Assembly (NCBI RefSeq): GCF_029227915.1
Contig: NC_079876.1
Coordinates: 7,752,001 to 7,816,000, forward strand
Direction: 5' to 3'
Source: Hydractinia symbiolongicarpus
Lineage: Eukaryota > Cnidaria > Hydrozoa > Anthoathecata > Hydractiniidae
DNA: 64,000 nt
The stretch's first letter is position 1. Every line of letters begins with the position of its first letter. The position numbers and the translations under genes were made by a program. The notes under the pieces were generated by a model. It had not been told where the DNA came from. It did no database searches and worked only from the letters and a program-made list of their open reading frames with translations. Positions 10,935-20,590 of the stretch are shown in pieces.

Positions 10935-13900
10935 TAAACTTCTTTTATTCAGCGTCTCATCAAAAATGAAAACATTTTTGAAAACTACAAGTCTCATGCG
11001 TTTTAGTGGTGAAAAAAAAAATTAAAAAATCGTTCGGGAAATGAGTTTACTCCCTGGGTACTTTCTTTGTATACATTCGACTATACGGGCCAAGCCCCGG
11101 ATTTACGGGAAAACGCGGGATTTTGTTTGCCGGCGATTAAACCTCTTTCATTAAGCGTCTCATCAAAAATGAAAACATTTTTGAAAACTACAAGTCTCAT
11201 GCGTTTTAGTGGTGAAAAAATAATTTAAAAAATCGTTCGGGAAATGAGTTTACTCCCTGGGTACTTTCTTTGTATACATCGACTATACGGGCCAAGCCCG
11301 GGATTTACGGGAAATCGCGGGATTTCGTTTGCCGGCGATTAAACCTCTTTCATTAAGCGTCTCATCAAAAATGAAAACATTTTTGAAAACTACAAGTCTC
11401 ATGCGTTTTAGTGGTGAAAAAATAATTTTAAAAATCGTTCGGGAAATGAATTTACTCCCTGGGTACTTTCTTTGTATATTTTTGACTATACGGGCCGAGT
11501 CCGGGATTTACGTTTTCGTTTGCCGGCGATTAAACTTCTTTCATTCAGCGTCTCATCAAAAATGAAAACATTTTTGAAAATTACAAGTCTCATGCGTTTT
11601 AGTGGTGAAAAAATAATTTAAAAAATCGTTCGGAAAATGAGTTTACTTCCTGGGTACTTTTTTTGTATACTTTTGATTATACGGGCCGAGTCCAGGGTTT
11701 ACGGGAAATGGCGGGTTTTCGTTTGCCGGCGATTAAACTTCTTTTATTCAGCGTCTCATCAGAAATGAAAACATTTTTAAAAACTACAAGTCTCATGGGC
11801 TTTAGTGGTGAAATAATAATTTAAAAAATCGTTCGGGAAATGAGTTTACACCCTGGGTACTTTCTTTGTATACTTTTGACTATACGGGCCGAGTCCGGGA
11901 TTTACGGGAAATCGCAGGTTTTCGTTTGCCGGCGATTAAACCACTTTCATTCAGCGTCTCATCAAAAATAAAAACATTTTTGAAAACTACAAGTCTCATG
12001 CGTTTTAGTGGTGAAAAAATAATTTAAAAAATCGTTTTGGAAATGAGTTTACTCACAGGGTACTTTCTTTGTATACATTCGACTATACGGACCAAGCCCG
12101 GGATTTACGGGAAATCGCGGGTTTTCGTTTGCCGGTGATTAAACCACTTTCATTAAGCGTCTCATCAAAAATGAAAACATTTCTGAAAACTACATGTCTC
12201 ATGCGTTTTAGTGGTGAAAAAATAATTTAGAAAATCGTTCGGGAAATGAGTTTACTCCCTGGGTACTTTCTTTGTATACTTTTGACTATACGGGCCGAGT
12301 CCGGGATATACGGGAAATCGCGGGTTCTCGTTTGCCGGCGATTAAACTTCTTTTATTCAGCATCTCATCAAAAATGAAAACATTTTTAAAAACTACAAGT
12401 CTCATGGGCTTTAGTGGTGAAATAATAATTGAAAAAATCGTTTGGGAAATTAGTTTACTCCCTGGGTACTTTCTTTGTATACTTTTGACTATGCGGGCCA
12501 AGCCGGGATTTACGGGAAATCGCGGGTTTTCGTTTGCCGGCGATTAAACTTCTTTTATTCAGCGTCTCATCTAAAATGAAAACATTTTTGAAAACTACAA
12601 GTCTCATGCGTTTTAGTGGTGAAAAAAAAAATTTAAAAATCGTTCGGGAAATGAGTTTACTCCCTGGGTACTTTCTTTGTATACATTCGACTATACGGGC
12701 CAAGCCCCGGATTTACGGGAAAACGCAGGATTTTGTTTTCCGGCGATTAAACCTCTTTCATTAAGCGTCTCATCAAAAATGAAAACATTTTTGAAAACTA
12801 CAAGTCTCATGCGTTTTAGTGGTGAAAAAATAATTTAAAAAATCGTTCGGGAAATGAGTTTACTCCCTGGGTACTTTCTTTGTATATTTTTGACTATACG
12901 GGCCGAATCCGGGATTTACGGGAAGTCGCGGGTTTTCGTTTCTCGGCGTTTAAACTTCTTTTATTCAGCGTCTCATCAAAAATGAAAACATTTTTAAAAA
13001 CTACAAGTCTCATGGGCTTTAGTGGTGAAATAATAATTTAAAAAATCGTTCGGGAAATGAGTTTACACCATGGGTACTTTCTTTGTGTACTTTTGACTAT
13101 ACGGGCCGAGTCCGGGATTTACGGGAAATCGCAGGTTTTCGTTTGCCGGCGATTAAACTTCTTTTATTCGGCGTCTCATCAAAAATGAAAACATTTTTGA
13201 AAATTACAAGTCTCATGCGTTTTAGTGGTGAAAAAATATTTTAAAAAATCGTTCGGAAAATGAGTTTAATCCCCGGGTACTTTCTTTGTATACTTTTGAC
13301 TATACGGGCCGAGTCCGGGGTTTACGGGAAATCGCGGGTTTTCGTTTGCCGGCGATTAAACTTCTTTTATTCAGCGTCTCATCAAAAATGAAAACATTTT
13401 TGAAAACTACAAGTCTCATGCATTTTAGTGGTGAAAAAGTATTTTAAAAAATCGTTCGGGAAATGAGTTTACTCCCTGGGTACTTTCTTTATATACTTTT
13501 GATTATACGGGCCGAGTCCAGGGTTTACGGGAAATGGCGGGTTTTCGTTTGCCGGCGATTAAACTTCTTTTATTCAGCGTCTCATCAAAAATGAAAACAT
13601 TTTTAAAAACTACAAGTCTCATGGGCTTTAGTGGTGAAATAATAATTTAAAAAATCGTTCGGGAAATGAGTTTACACCCTGGGTACTTTCTTTGTATACT
13701 TTTGACTATACGGGCCGAGTCCGGGATTTACGGGAAATAGCAGGTTTTCGTTTCCCGGCGATTAAACTTCTTTCATTCAGCGTCTCATAAAAAATAAAAA
13801 TATTTTTGAAAACTACAAGTCTCATGCGTTTTAGTGGTGAAAAAATAATTTAAAAATTCGTTCGGGAAATGAGTTTACTCCCTGGGTACTTTCTTTGTAT

Positions 13901-14442
13901 ACTTTTGACTATGCGGGCCGAGTCCGGGGTTTACGGGAAATGGCGGGTTTTCGTTTGCCGGCGATTAAACTTCTTTTATTCAGCGTCTCATCAAAAATGA
14001 AAACATTTTTGAAAACTACAAGTCTCATGCGTTTTAGTGGTGAAAAAAAAAAAATTAAAAAATCGTTCGGGAAATAAGTTTACTCCCTAGGTACTTTCTT
14101 TGTATACATTCGACTATACGGGCCAAGCCCGGGATTTACGGGAAATCGCGGGATTTCGTTTGCCGGCGATTAAACCTCTTTCATTAAGAGTCTCATCAAA
14201 AATGAAAACATTTTTGAAAACTACAAGTCTCATGCGTTTTAGTGGTGAAAAAATAATTTAAAAAATCGTTCGGGAAATGAGTTTACTCCCTGGGTACTTT
14301 CTTTGTATACTTTGGACTATACGGGCCGAGTCCGGGATTTACGGGAAATCGCGGATTTTCGTTTAAGGGCGATTAAACTTCTTTTATTCCGCGTCTCATC
14401 AAAAATGAAAACATTTTTGAAAACTACAAGTCTCATGCGTTG

Positions 14443-14444
14443 TA
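14443..14444. other. Left copy of probable TA target-site duplication
   Basis: TA directly precedes CACGGTC. The array flank CATGCGTTGTA matches the intact monomer CATGCGTTTTA except for one T-to-G change. Confidence 0.6.
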
Positions 14445-14495
14445 CACGGTCGTTCAAAACCGCGATTTTAAGGAAAAAAAGTGTGCGCATGCGCC
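14445..14495 (+). repeat. Left terminal inverted repeat of the 3.57-kb element
   Basis: It starts CACGGTCGTTC and ends in the block AGGAAAAAAAGTGTGCGC followed by ATGCGCC, which matches the right end perfectly over 25 bp. The stretch between tip and block (about 14455-14470) is poorly matched to the right end. The shared block contains the palindrome GCGCATGCGC. Confidence 0.85.
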
Positions 14496-15707
14496 AAAAT
14501 TTTTTTTTACAAAAGCGCCTACGCTTAAGATTATGACGTCATCGATATTGACCTCACTCTCTATTATCTTGTTTTAGTTGCCCAATAAAAGAAAATTTAA
14601 CATTTTTTTCTTTTAAAACTAAAGAAGGATGACCATAGACTACTATTTCGCCTTTGGTTGCTACCCGAGGCAGCCTAAACAGACGGCAAGGTCCACAAAA
14701 ACCCAGATGGCTAGTTCACAATTTACCAGTACAGGAGCACTCTTGTACAACATTCTGACGCAAGGTTTTGCCTAAAAATTACTTTTCCTGTTTGCATGTA
14801 TCCCTTATCGAGCGTTCTATCGTATTAGGTAGTAGCTGCCACTTTTTTTACTACTAAAATTTTGAGCTTTTCTACACCATACATTTCACTTTCGTTTTCA
14901 CAAAAAAAAAATGGTTGACAACTATTAGAAATGTAAAATAGACGCTAATAAACAAAGAACAAACGATATTATACTACTAAAATTAAATTTTAAAAGGAAA
15001 AAAAAATAATTCATCTGATCTGTAACCTTAGCTAGCTCTAAGGTTGGTCTTGATTAGTTTTCTCTATCTAGAAGCCTGCTAAAACTAAACGTAAATGTGA
15101 GAAAGCTAGCTTCACTCAGACTCAGTGGACCCCAATGGAAATAATCCACTAACAATAGGTTTTTGTGATTTTCTGGGCTAGAAACACTTTAAATATTTAT
15201 CAATTTTGTTGTTGTTGTTAGACTAGGAAATGATTGCTAATGAAAAAAATTGTACAGTTCTATAGCTATATATATATGTTAAACAAAAAAGCTAACCATT
15301 TACACAGACATTTCAGCCTAGACCATTCCCTAATTGTGAGATTTTTCACCACGAAAGTCAATCTGAATTATATAAAAATACTTTACAAATTAGGCTATTA
15401 CAAGTATTTTTTATTTCAATTCATAATCTGGATTTAACGAATATATTCTTATTTCAAACGCATTCAACAAAAAGTGGTAATCGAGCAAATCAGCAAGATC
15501 TTCTGTTTCATTATTATTCCATCTTTTTTTTAACCGCTTCTGTCAACAAATCTTCACATGCAAATCACGTTTGAATGACGCTTGAAATTATGAATTATTG
15601 GGTCAAAATTACTTCAATGAAATCGTGCCAACATGTTTTGTATCATAGAACAATTTGGGACTGGTGCCCTACAATGTGAAAAAACAGAAAGTACAATATA
15701 AGCTACC
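14496..15707. other. Non-coding interior of the element, left part
   Basis: This AT-rich sequence has no recognisable gene. Visible features are a perfect palindrome ATGACGTCAT at 14533-14542 (the core TGACGTCA is a CRE-like site, function unproven), a short GTT run at 15208-15219 and a short TA run at 15267-15277. An open frame on the plus strand at 15234-15437 (67 codons) is rich in I, F, Y, K and L, as expected from AT-rich noise, and I do not call it a gene. Confidence 0.6.
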
Positions 15708-16179
15708 AGAATCACCCAGAACCACCCAAAACTAGAAAACACATGCATGTCCAATGTGTGGCAATCGTTTTCAATCTTTTATAATTTAATAATTTAACAG
15801 ACCAGCCGTCATTGTTCAATGGACCCCGGGTACAAACCTCATACAGCCGACTTCCCGGAAAAAAAAAGTTTCTTTTTTAAGTCTCAATTATAAAATGTAT
15901 TTTTTTGTACAAAAAAAGTTTCATAATTCCCAACTTCTTACTAAATGTCCTCCTTTTCAATTTCTTAATGTTGGCTTGGAAGGTCTTCTACCTAACATGA
16001 GTCTTTTCCTTTAAAGTCTATGGAATACACGTTCGATACGGAGCCAATTATTAACGCACTATTTACACCAGCGTTTTTTCCTAGTTGTTTATATTTTTTT
16101 CAAGTGACTGATAGGTTCGTGTTAATTCGGTCTGTTCCTAGGTCATTCTGACTGATTCCAGCTGGTTCTGGGTGATTCT
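15708..16179. mobile_element. Possible small nested inverted-repeat element
   Basis: AGAATCACCCAGAACCA at 15708-15724 is exactly repeated in inverted orientation at 16163-16179, enclosing about 440 bp. Similarity continues weakly outward (CTAGAATCACC on one side, TACCAGAATCACC on the other). The inner side of the right copy (about 16105-16165) is a run of degenerate TGATTC/GGTTCT-like words. I find no convincing target-site duplication, so the ends are not defined. It may be a small MITE or a remnant of one. No coding potential is visible. Confidence 0.45.
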
Positions 16180-16670
16180 AGGTTTGGAAAACAATGATTG
16201 AGCAGATAGCAGGGCCTACAAAAAGCTCTTATCTTTTAAAAAAACCTGAGGCTCTCATAAAAAAGCATGTAAAATGATAGCAAAGTGTGCATAAAAATGT
16301 ACAGACATGTGAGTTAATGTTTAACATATTCCTGTGAAACCCCTGACTTTTTTCTGATGAAACTTTTTTTTGGCGAGATAAACATAAATTTTTCATGATT
16401 TATCAGACACCACAAACTCGGCATAAGCCTCAATTATATAAGTCAAAAATTTTTTTTAGGGTACGAACAGATATGCTGTCCAAATAAATGCACAGGAGCA
16501 TCTCTGGTTTAGTGTTACTTGTTGTTTTGTTAATTATATACATATTATAGAAAAATATTATCGATTTCTTTTTGTATGAGATTTTTTATTAACAAACAAA
16601 CCTTCGCTATGAAAAATTATTTTTAGCAGAACTATTAATAAACCCTAACCACTTTTGGGTGACTGTGAAA
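16180..16670. other. AT-rich non-coding interior between the nested elements
   Basis: I see no gene, tRNA or clear repeat in this stretch. Just before the 768-bp element the flank reads AACCCTAACCACTTTTGGG. The far flank of that element (17440-17453) reads AAAAGTTAGGGGGT, roughly its inverted counterpart. The inverted symmetry therefore extends a little beyond the ends I call. Confidence 0.5.
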
Positions 16671-16699
16671 CAGTCAGGGTAAACACCTAATTAGACGAC
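16671..16699 (+). repeat. Left TIR of the 768-bp element
   Basis: It matches 17410-17438 (reverse complement) at 27 of 29 positions. The differences are C/T at position 17 and A/G at position 25. Confidence 0.85.
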
Positions 16700-16774
16700 A
16701 TGACCTAATTAGGCGAGTCATTTAGTTAGGCGACATGATGTAGTTTAATTACGCTAACCGTAGTCTAACTAGGC
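16687..16774. repeat. Subterminal short repeats, TAATTAGGCGA-like
   Basis: Four or five degenerate copies of a C-TAAT-TAGGCGA word sit 17-40 bp apart inside the left end (for example CTAATTAGACGA, CTAATTAGGCGA, TAGTTAGGCGA, CTAACTAGGCGA). Similar words recur near 17161 (CCTAAATAGGCGA) and at 17335-17420 close to the right end. Subterminal repeats like these are known transposase-binding sites in several TIR superfamilies. Here that role is inference. Confidence 0.6.
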
Positions 16775-17409
16775 GAACGAAAACTTTTTGTTGTAAATAC
16801 GTCGAAATCATTGCGTTTTGCACTACAATTTTTATGTGAATCAAATCGCAGACAATTTTGACCAATTATCGTCTTATTTGCATTGCGCATTGGCAACTTA
16901 TGGCCCAAACCTTGTGTGGCAATATTTGTTGTTTTAAATAATGGATTTCAGCCATTTACACCACAGGAAAAAAAATATGGGGATAAAAATGTGGTATTGT
17001 TTGACTAAGATTTTAACGTTGTTAAAACAGGATGTGAATAAAAAAGAAACGTTACAAAACAAATTGTTACCACATCCATCTTAAAAAAAAACAATTTTTT
17101 TTTTTGCGTTTTTTGTGAAAGAATATCTGCATTAAATTATTGCGTATTTTACTATCGTCACCTAAATAGGCGAAATGTAATATTTCATTTTAACATAATT
17201 CTTACTTGCGCGAGCATATCGAGGCACGAGTGACAATTTTAGAATCATGGTTGCATACACTATCCATTCTGAACAAAGTGTTTTTGCGATTTTTTCTTAG
17301 GAATGTGTGAAAAGCCATTGAATATTGTAATGTCTTAACTAGGTTACATATGGTCTAACTAGGCTACAATGAGTCGCGTAAATAGGTGGTATGCCCTAAT
17401 TAACCTACC

Positions 17410-17438
17410 GTCGCCTAATTAAGTGTTTACCCTGACTG
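17410..17438 (-). repeat. Right TIR of the 768-bp element
   Basis: This is the inverted partner of 16671-16699. It ends CCCTGACTG directly before TGAAA. Confidence 0.85.
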
Positions 17439-17443
17439 TGAAA

Positions 17444-17968
17444 AGTTAGGGGGTAGCCACAAGCAACATTTTTCACATCTAACACTGGTTTATTGCTTAT
17501 ATTTATCTTATTGAGTGCACAATTCTCATTTAAAATAATGATATTTACCGATTTATGAAGTCTTGTGAAAGGTCATTTCCGAGGACCAATTTCTTTCAGA
17601 AAAAAAGTGGCAGCCACAAACCACTGGTTTTATTTGATAAAACAGGCTATCAGCTTTCAGAAAAACATGTCTTAAAGCATGAATTTGCGTTGAAAGGCAA
17701 ATATCTTCATTTTCCACCAACTTATAAAATTTTATAATCAAAACATTGCTATTCTTTCTGTCTCCTCCCAACAAAAGTGAAAGTGTTCGGATAGTCGAAT
17801 CTAGAGTTTTTGTATAGTCCAAGGCCTGCTCTACTAAAATAAAATCCTTTTAGGGGACGATCTCTACCGCAGAGACTCAAAAAACATTTGTTTTTAAGGG
17901 AAATTAGAAGCACGTGCGATGGTGGCCATTATGAATCGCTTGCGGCAGAAAATTTGATAACAAATAAT
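17444..17968. other. Non-coding interior of the outer element, right part
   Basis: No gene is supported. Overlapping open frames of 60 codons (plus, 17555-17737) and 89 codons (minus, 17553-17822) occupy nearly the same bases on opposite strands. Neither shows a transposase or other motif I can recognise. The 89-codon frame could be a degraded piece of an ancestral protein, but nothing in it supports that over chance. Confidence 0.5.
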
Positions 17969-18011
17969 GGCGCATGCGCACACTTTTTTTCCTGCCGTAA
18001 ATGACCGTGTG
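17969..18011 (-). repeat. Right terminal inverted repeat of the 3.57-kb element
   Basis: Read on the reverse strand, it begins CACACGGTCATTTACGGC and continues into the 25-bp block shared with the left end (17969-17993). It is about 8 bp shorter than the left repeat between tip and block. The imperfection suggests an old or internally rearranged element. Confidence 0.85.
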
Positions 18012-18013
18012 TA
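18012..18013. other. Right copy of probable TA target-site duplication
   Basis: TA follows GACCGTGTG and leads straight into GTGGTGAAAAAATAA, resuming the monomer in phase. Confidence 0.6.
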
Positions 18014-20590
18014 GTGGTGAAAAAATAATTTAAAAAATCGTTCGGAAAATGAGTTTACTCCCTGGGTACTTTCTTTGTATACTTTTGACTATACGGGCCG
18101 AGTCCGGGGTTTACGGGAAATGGCGGGTTTTTGTTTGCCGGCGATTAAACTTCTTTTATTCAGCGTCTCATCAAAAATGAAAACATTTTTGAAAACCACA
18201 AGTCTCATGCGTTTTAGTGGTGAAAAAGTATTTTAAAAAATCGTTCGGGAAATGAGTTTACTCCCTGGGTACTTTCTTTATATACTTTTGATTATACGGG
18301 CCGAGTCCAGGGTTTACGGGAAATGGCGGGTTTTCGTTTGCCGGCAATTAAACTTCTTTTATTCAGCGTCTCATCAAAAATGAAAACATTTTTAAAAACT
18401 ACAAGTCTCATGGGCTTTAGTGGTGAAATAATAATTTAGAAAATCGTTCGGGAAATGAGTTTACACCCTGGGTACTTTCTTTGTATACTTTTGACTATAC
18501 GGGCCGAGTCCGGGATTTACGGGAAATAGCAGGTTTTCGTTTCCCGGCGATTAAACTTCTTTCATTCAGCGTCTCATAAAAAATAAAAATATTTTTGAAA
18601 ACTACAAGTCTCATGCGTTTTAGTGGTGAAAAAATAATTTAAAACATCGTTCGGGAAATAAGTTTACTCCCTGGGTACTTTCTTTGTATACTTTTGATTA
18701 TACGGGCCGAGTGCAGGGTTTACGGGAAATGGCGGGTTTCCGTTTGCCGGCGATTAAACTTCTTTTATTCAGCGTCTCATCAAAAATGAAAACATTTTTA
18801 AAAACTACAAGTCTCATGCGTTTTAGTGGTGAAAAAATAATTTAAAAAATCGTTCGGGAAATGAGTTTACTCCCTTGGTACTTTCTTTGTATACTTTTGA
18901 CCATACGGGCCGAGTCCGGGATTTACGGGAAATCGCAGGTTTTCGTTTGCCGGCGATTAAACTTCTTTCATTCAGCGTCTCATCAAAAATGAAAACATTT
19001 TTGAAAACTACAAGTCTCATGCGTTTTAGTGGTGAAAAAAAAATTAAAAAATCGTTCGGGAAATAAGTTTACTCCCTGGGTACTTTCTTTGTATACATTC
19101 GACTATACGGGCCAAGCCCGGGATTTACGGAAATCGCAGGATTTCGTTTGCCGGCGATTAAACCTCTTTCATTAAGCGTCTCATCAAAAATGAAAACATT
19201 TTTGAAAACTACAAGTCTCATGCGTTTTAGTGGTGAAAAAATAATTTAAAAAATCGTTCGGGAAATGAGTTTACACCCTGGGTACTTTCTTTGTGTACTT
19301 TTGACTATACGGGCCGAGTCCGGGATTTACGGGAAATCGCAGGTTTTCGCTTGCCGGCGATTAAACTTCTTTTATTCGGCGTCTCATCAAAAATGAAAAC
19401 ATTTTTGAAAACTACAAGTCTCATGCGTTTTAGTGGTGAAAAAATAATTAAAAAAATCGTTCGGAAAATGAGTTTACTCCCTGGGTACTTTCTTTGTATA
19501 CTTTTGACTATACGGGCCGAGTCCGGGGTTTACGGGAAATGGCGGGTTTTCGTTTGCCGGGGATTAAACTTCTTTTATTCAGCGTCTCATCAAAAATAAA
19601 AACATTTTTGAAAACTACAAGTCTCATGCGTTTTAGTGGTGAAAAAGTATTTTAAAAAATCGTTCGGGAAATGAGTTTACTCCCTGGGTACTTTCTTTAT
19701 ATACTTTTGTTTATACGGGCCGAGTCCAGGGTTTACGGGAAATGGCGGGTTTTCGTTTGCCGGCAATTAAACTTCTTTTATTCGGCGTCTCATCAAAAAT
19801 GAAAACATTTTTAAAAACTACAAGTCTCATGGGCTTTAGTGGTGAAATAATAATTTAAAAAATCGTTCGGGAAATGAGTTTACACCCTGGGTACTTTCTT
19901 TGTATACTTTTGACTATACGGGCCGAGTCCGGGATTTACGTGAAATCGCAGGTTTTCGTTTGCCGGCGATTAAACTTCTTTCATTCAGCGTCTCATCAAA
20001 AATGAAAACATTTTTGAAAACTACAAGTCTCATGCGTATTAGTGGTGAAAATATAAATTAAAAAATCGTTCTGGAAATGAGTTTACTCCCTGGGTAATTT
20101 CTTTGTATACTTTTGACTATACGGGCCGAGTCCGGGGTTTACGGGAAATGGCGGGTTTTCGTTTGCCGGCGATTAAACTTCTTTTATTCAAGGTCTCATC
20201 AAAAATGAAAACATTTTTGAAAACTACAAGTCTCATGCGTTTTAGTGGTGAAAAAATATTTTAAAAAATCGTTCGGGAAATGAGTTTACTCCCTGGGTAC
20301 TTTCTTTGTATAATTTTGACTATATGGGCCGAGTCCGGGATTTACGGGAAGTCGCGGGTTTTCGTTTGCCGGCGTTTAAACTTCTTTTATTCAGCGTCTC
20401 ATCAAAAATGAAAACATTTTTCAACACTACAAGTCTCAAGGGCTTTAGTGGTGAAATAATAATTTAAAAAATCGTTCGGGAAATGAGTTTATACCCTGGG
20501 TACTTTCTTTGTGTACTTTTCACTATACGGGCCGAGTCCGGGATTTACGGGAAATCGCAGGTTTTCGTTTGCCGGCGATTAAACTTCTTT

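Larger units (their letters stand above)
1..14440 (+). repeat. Satellite array, plus-oriented, left segment (~203-bp monomer)
   Basis: About 71 head-to-tail copies of one monomer fill this stretch without spacers. Taking CTCATCAAAAATG as unit start, copies begin at 1, 204 and 406, giving a period of 202-203 bp. The unit runs from an AT-rich half (palindrome, ACTACAAGTCTCATGCG, an A-rich tract) through GTTCGGGAAATGAG and CTGGGTACTTTC to a CpG-rich half ending TTTGCCGGCGATTAAAC. Diagnostic variants alternate. One reads GGGCCGAGTCCGGGATATAC. Another reads ACGGACCAAGCCCGGG with TCACAGAGT upstream and CCGGTGATTAAACCAC downstream. A third has TATGCGGGCCAAGCCGGG, and a fourth replaces AAATAATTT with a poly-A run. 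The unit at about 11510 lacks about 12 bp between GATTTACG and TTTTCG. No gene is visible. I do not recognise the family by name. Confidence 0.97.
16671..17438. mobile_element. Nested 768-bp MITE-like element with 29-bp TIRs and TGAAA duplication
   Basis: The left end CAGTCAGGGTAAACAC followed by CTAATTAGACGAC (16671-16699) is matched in inverted orientation at 17410-17438 with two mismatches in 29 bp. TGAAA abuts both ends (16666-16670 and 17439-17443), consistent with a 5-bp target-site duplication. The longer word GACTGTGAAA also occurs on both sides, because the terminal CCCTGACTG supplies part of it. Near the ends are several copies of a TAATTAGGCGA-like word. There is no transposase frame. 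I cannot assign it to a named superfamily; length and ends fit a MITE. Confidence 0.75.
14445..18011. mobile_element. Non-autonomous DNA transposon (TIR element) inserted in the satellite
   Basis: This 3567-bp block has no similarity to the monomer and interrupts one unit. Its ends are inverted repeats starting CACGGTC (left) and CACACGGTC (right, reverse strand), with a perfect 25-bp block further in (14471-14495 with 17969-17993). TA flanks both sides. The neighbouring empty-site sequence is CATGCGTTTTAGTGGTG. The left flank reads CATGCGTTGTA (one substitution) and the right flank TAGTGGTG, so the junction fits insertion at one TA. TA target duplication is typical of Tc1/mariner-type elements, but I see no transposase. 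The longest open frames are 60-89 codons and unconvincing. The two tips differ by two bases, so the exact ends are uncertain. Other superfamilies are possible. Confidence 0.8.
13200..18660 (+). repeat. Duplicated array block split by the transposon (copies at ~13200-13860 and ~18015-18660)
   Basis: The rare word CTCATAAAAAATAAAAATAT occurs at 13784 and 18573. Around both copies the preceding monomers share CTTTATATACTTTTGATTAT and GGGAAATAGCAGGTTTTCG. The raw offset is 4789 bp. Subtracting the 3567-bp insert leaves about 1222 bp, close to six monomers. The copies therefore look like an ordinary six-monomer higher-order duplication whose second copy now lies on the far side of the inserted element. 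Confidence 0.78.

Noticed and set aside
1-14440. CRISPR array
   Set aside because: The 203-bp units abut with no unique spacers, the unit is far longer than a CRISPR repeat, and no cas-like gene is present.
14303-14536. 77-codon frame at the array/transposon border
   Set aside because: It begins in a satellite unit and runs into the transposon's left inverted repeat, so it is a chance fusion.
14630-14720. Possible tRNA-like segment (GGTTGCTACCCGAGGCAG)
   Set aside because: I could not form a cloverleaf or find matching A- and B-box motifs.
15234-15437. 67-codon plus-strand frame inside the insert
   Set aside because: Its composition (I, F, Y, K, L) is what AT-rich DNA gives by chance. No domain is visible.
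16641-16660. Telomere-like words (AACCCTAACC)
   Set aside because: There is a single copy, not a tandem run. It lies at the edge of the nested element and has an inverted counterpart on the other side.
17553-17822. 89-codon minus-strand frame inside the insert
   Set aside because: It shows no motif I recognise, a second frame overlaps it on the other strand, and the flanks are non-coding. A degraded transposase fragment cannot be excluded but is not supported.
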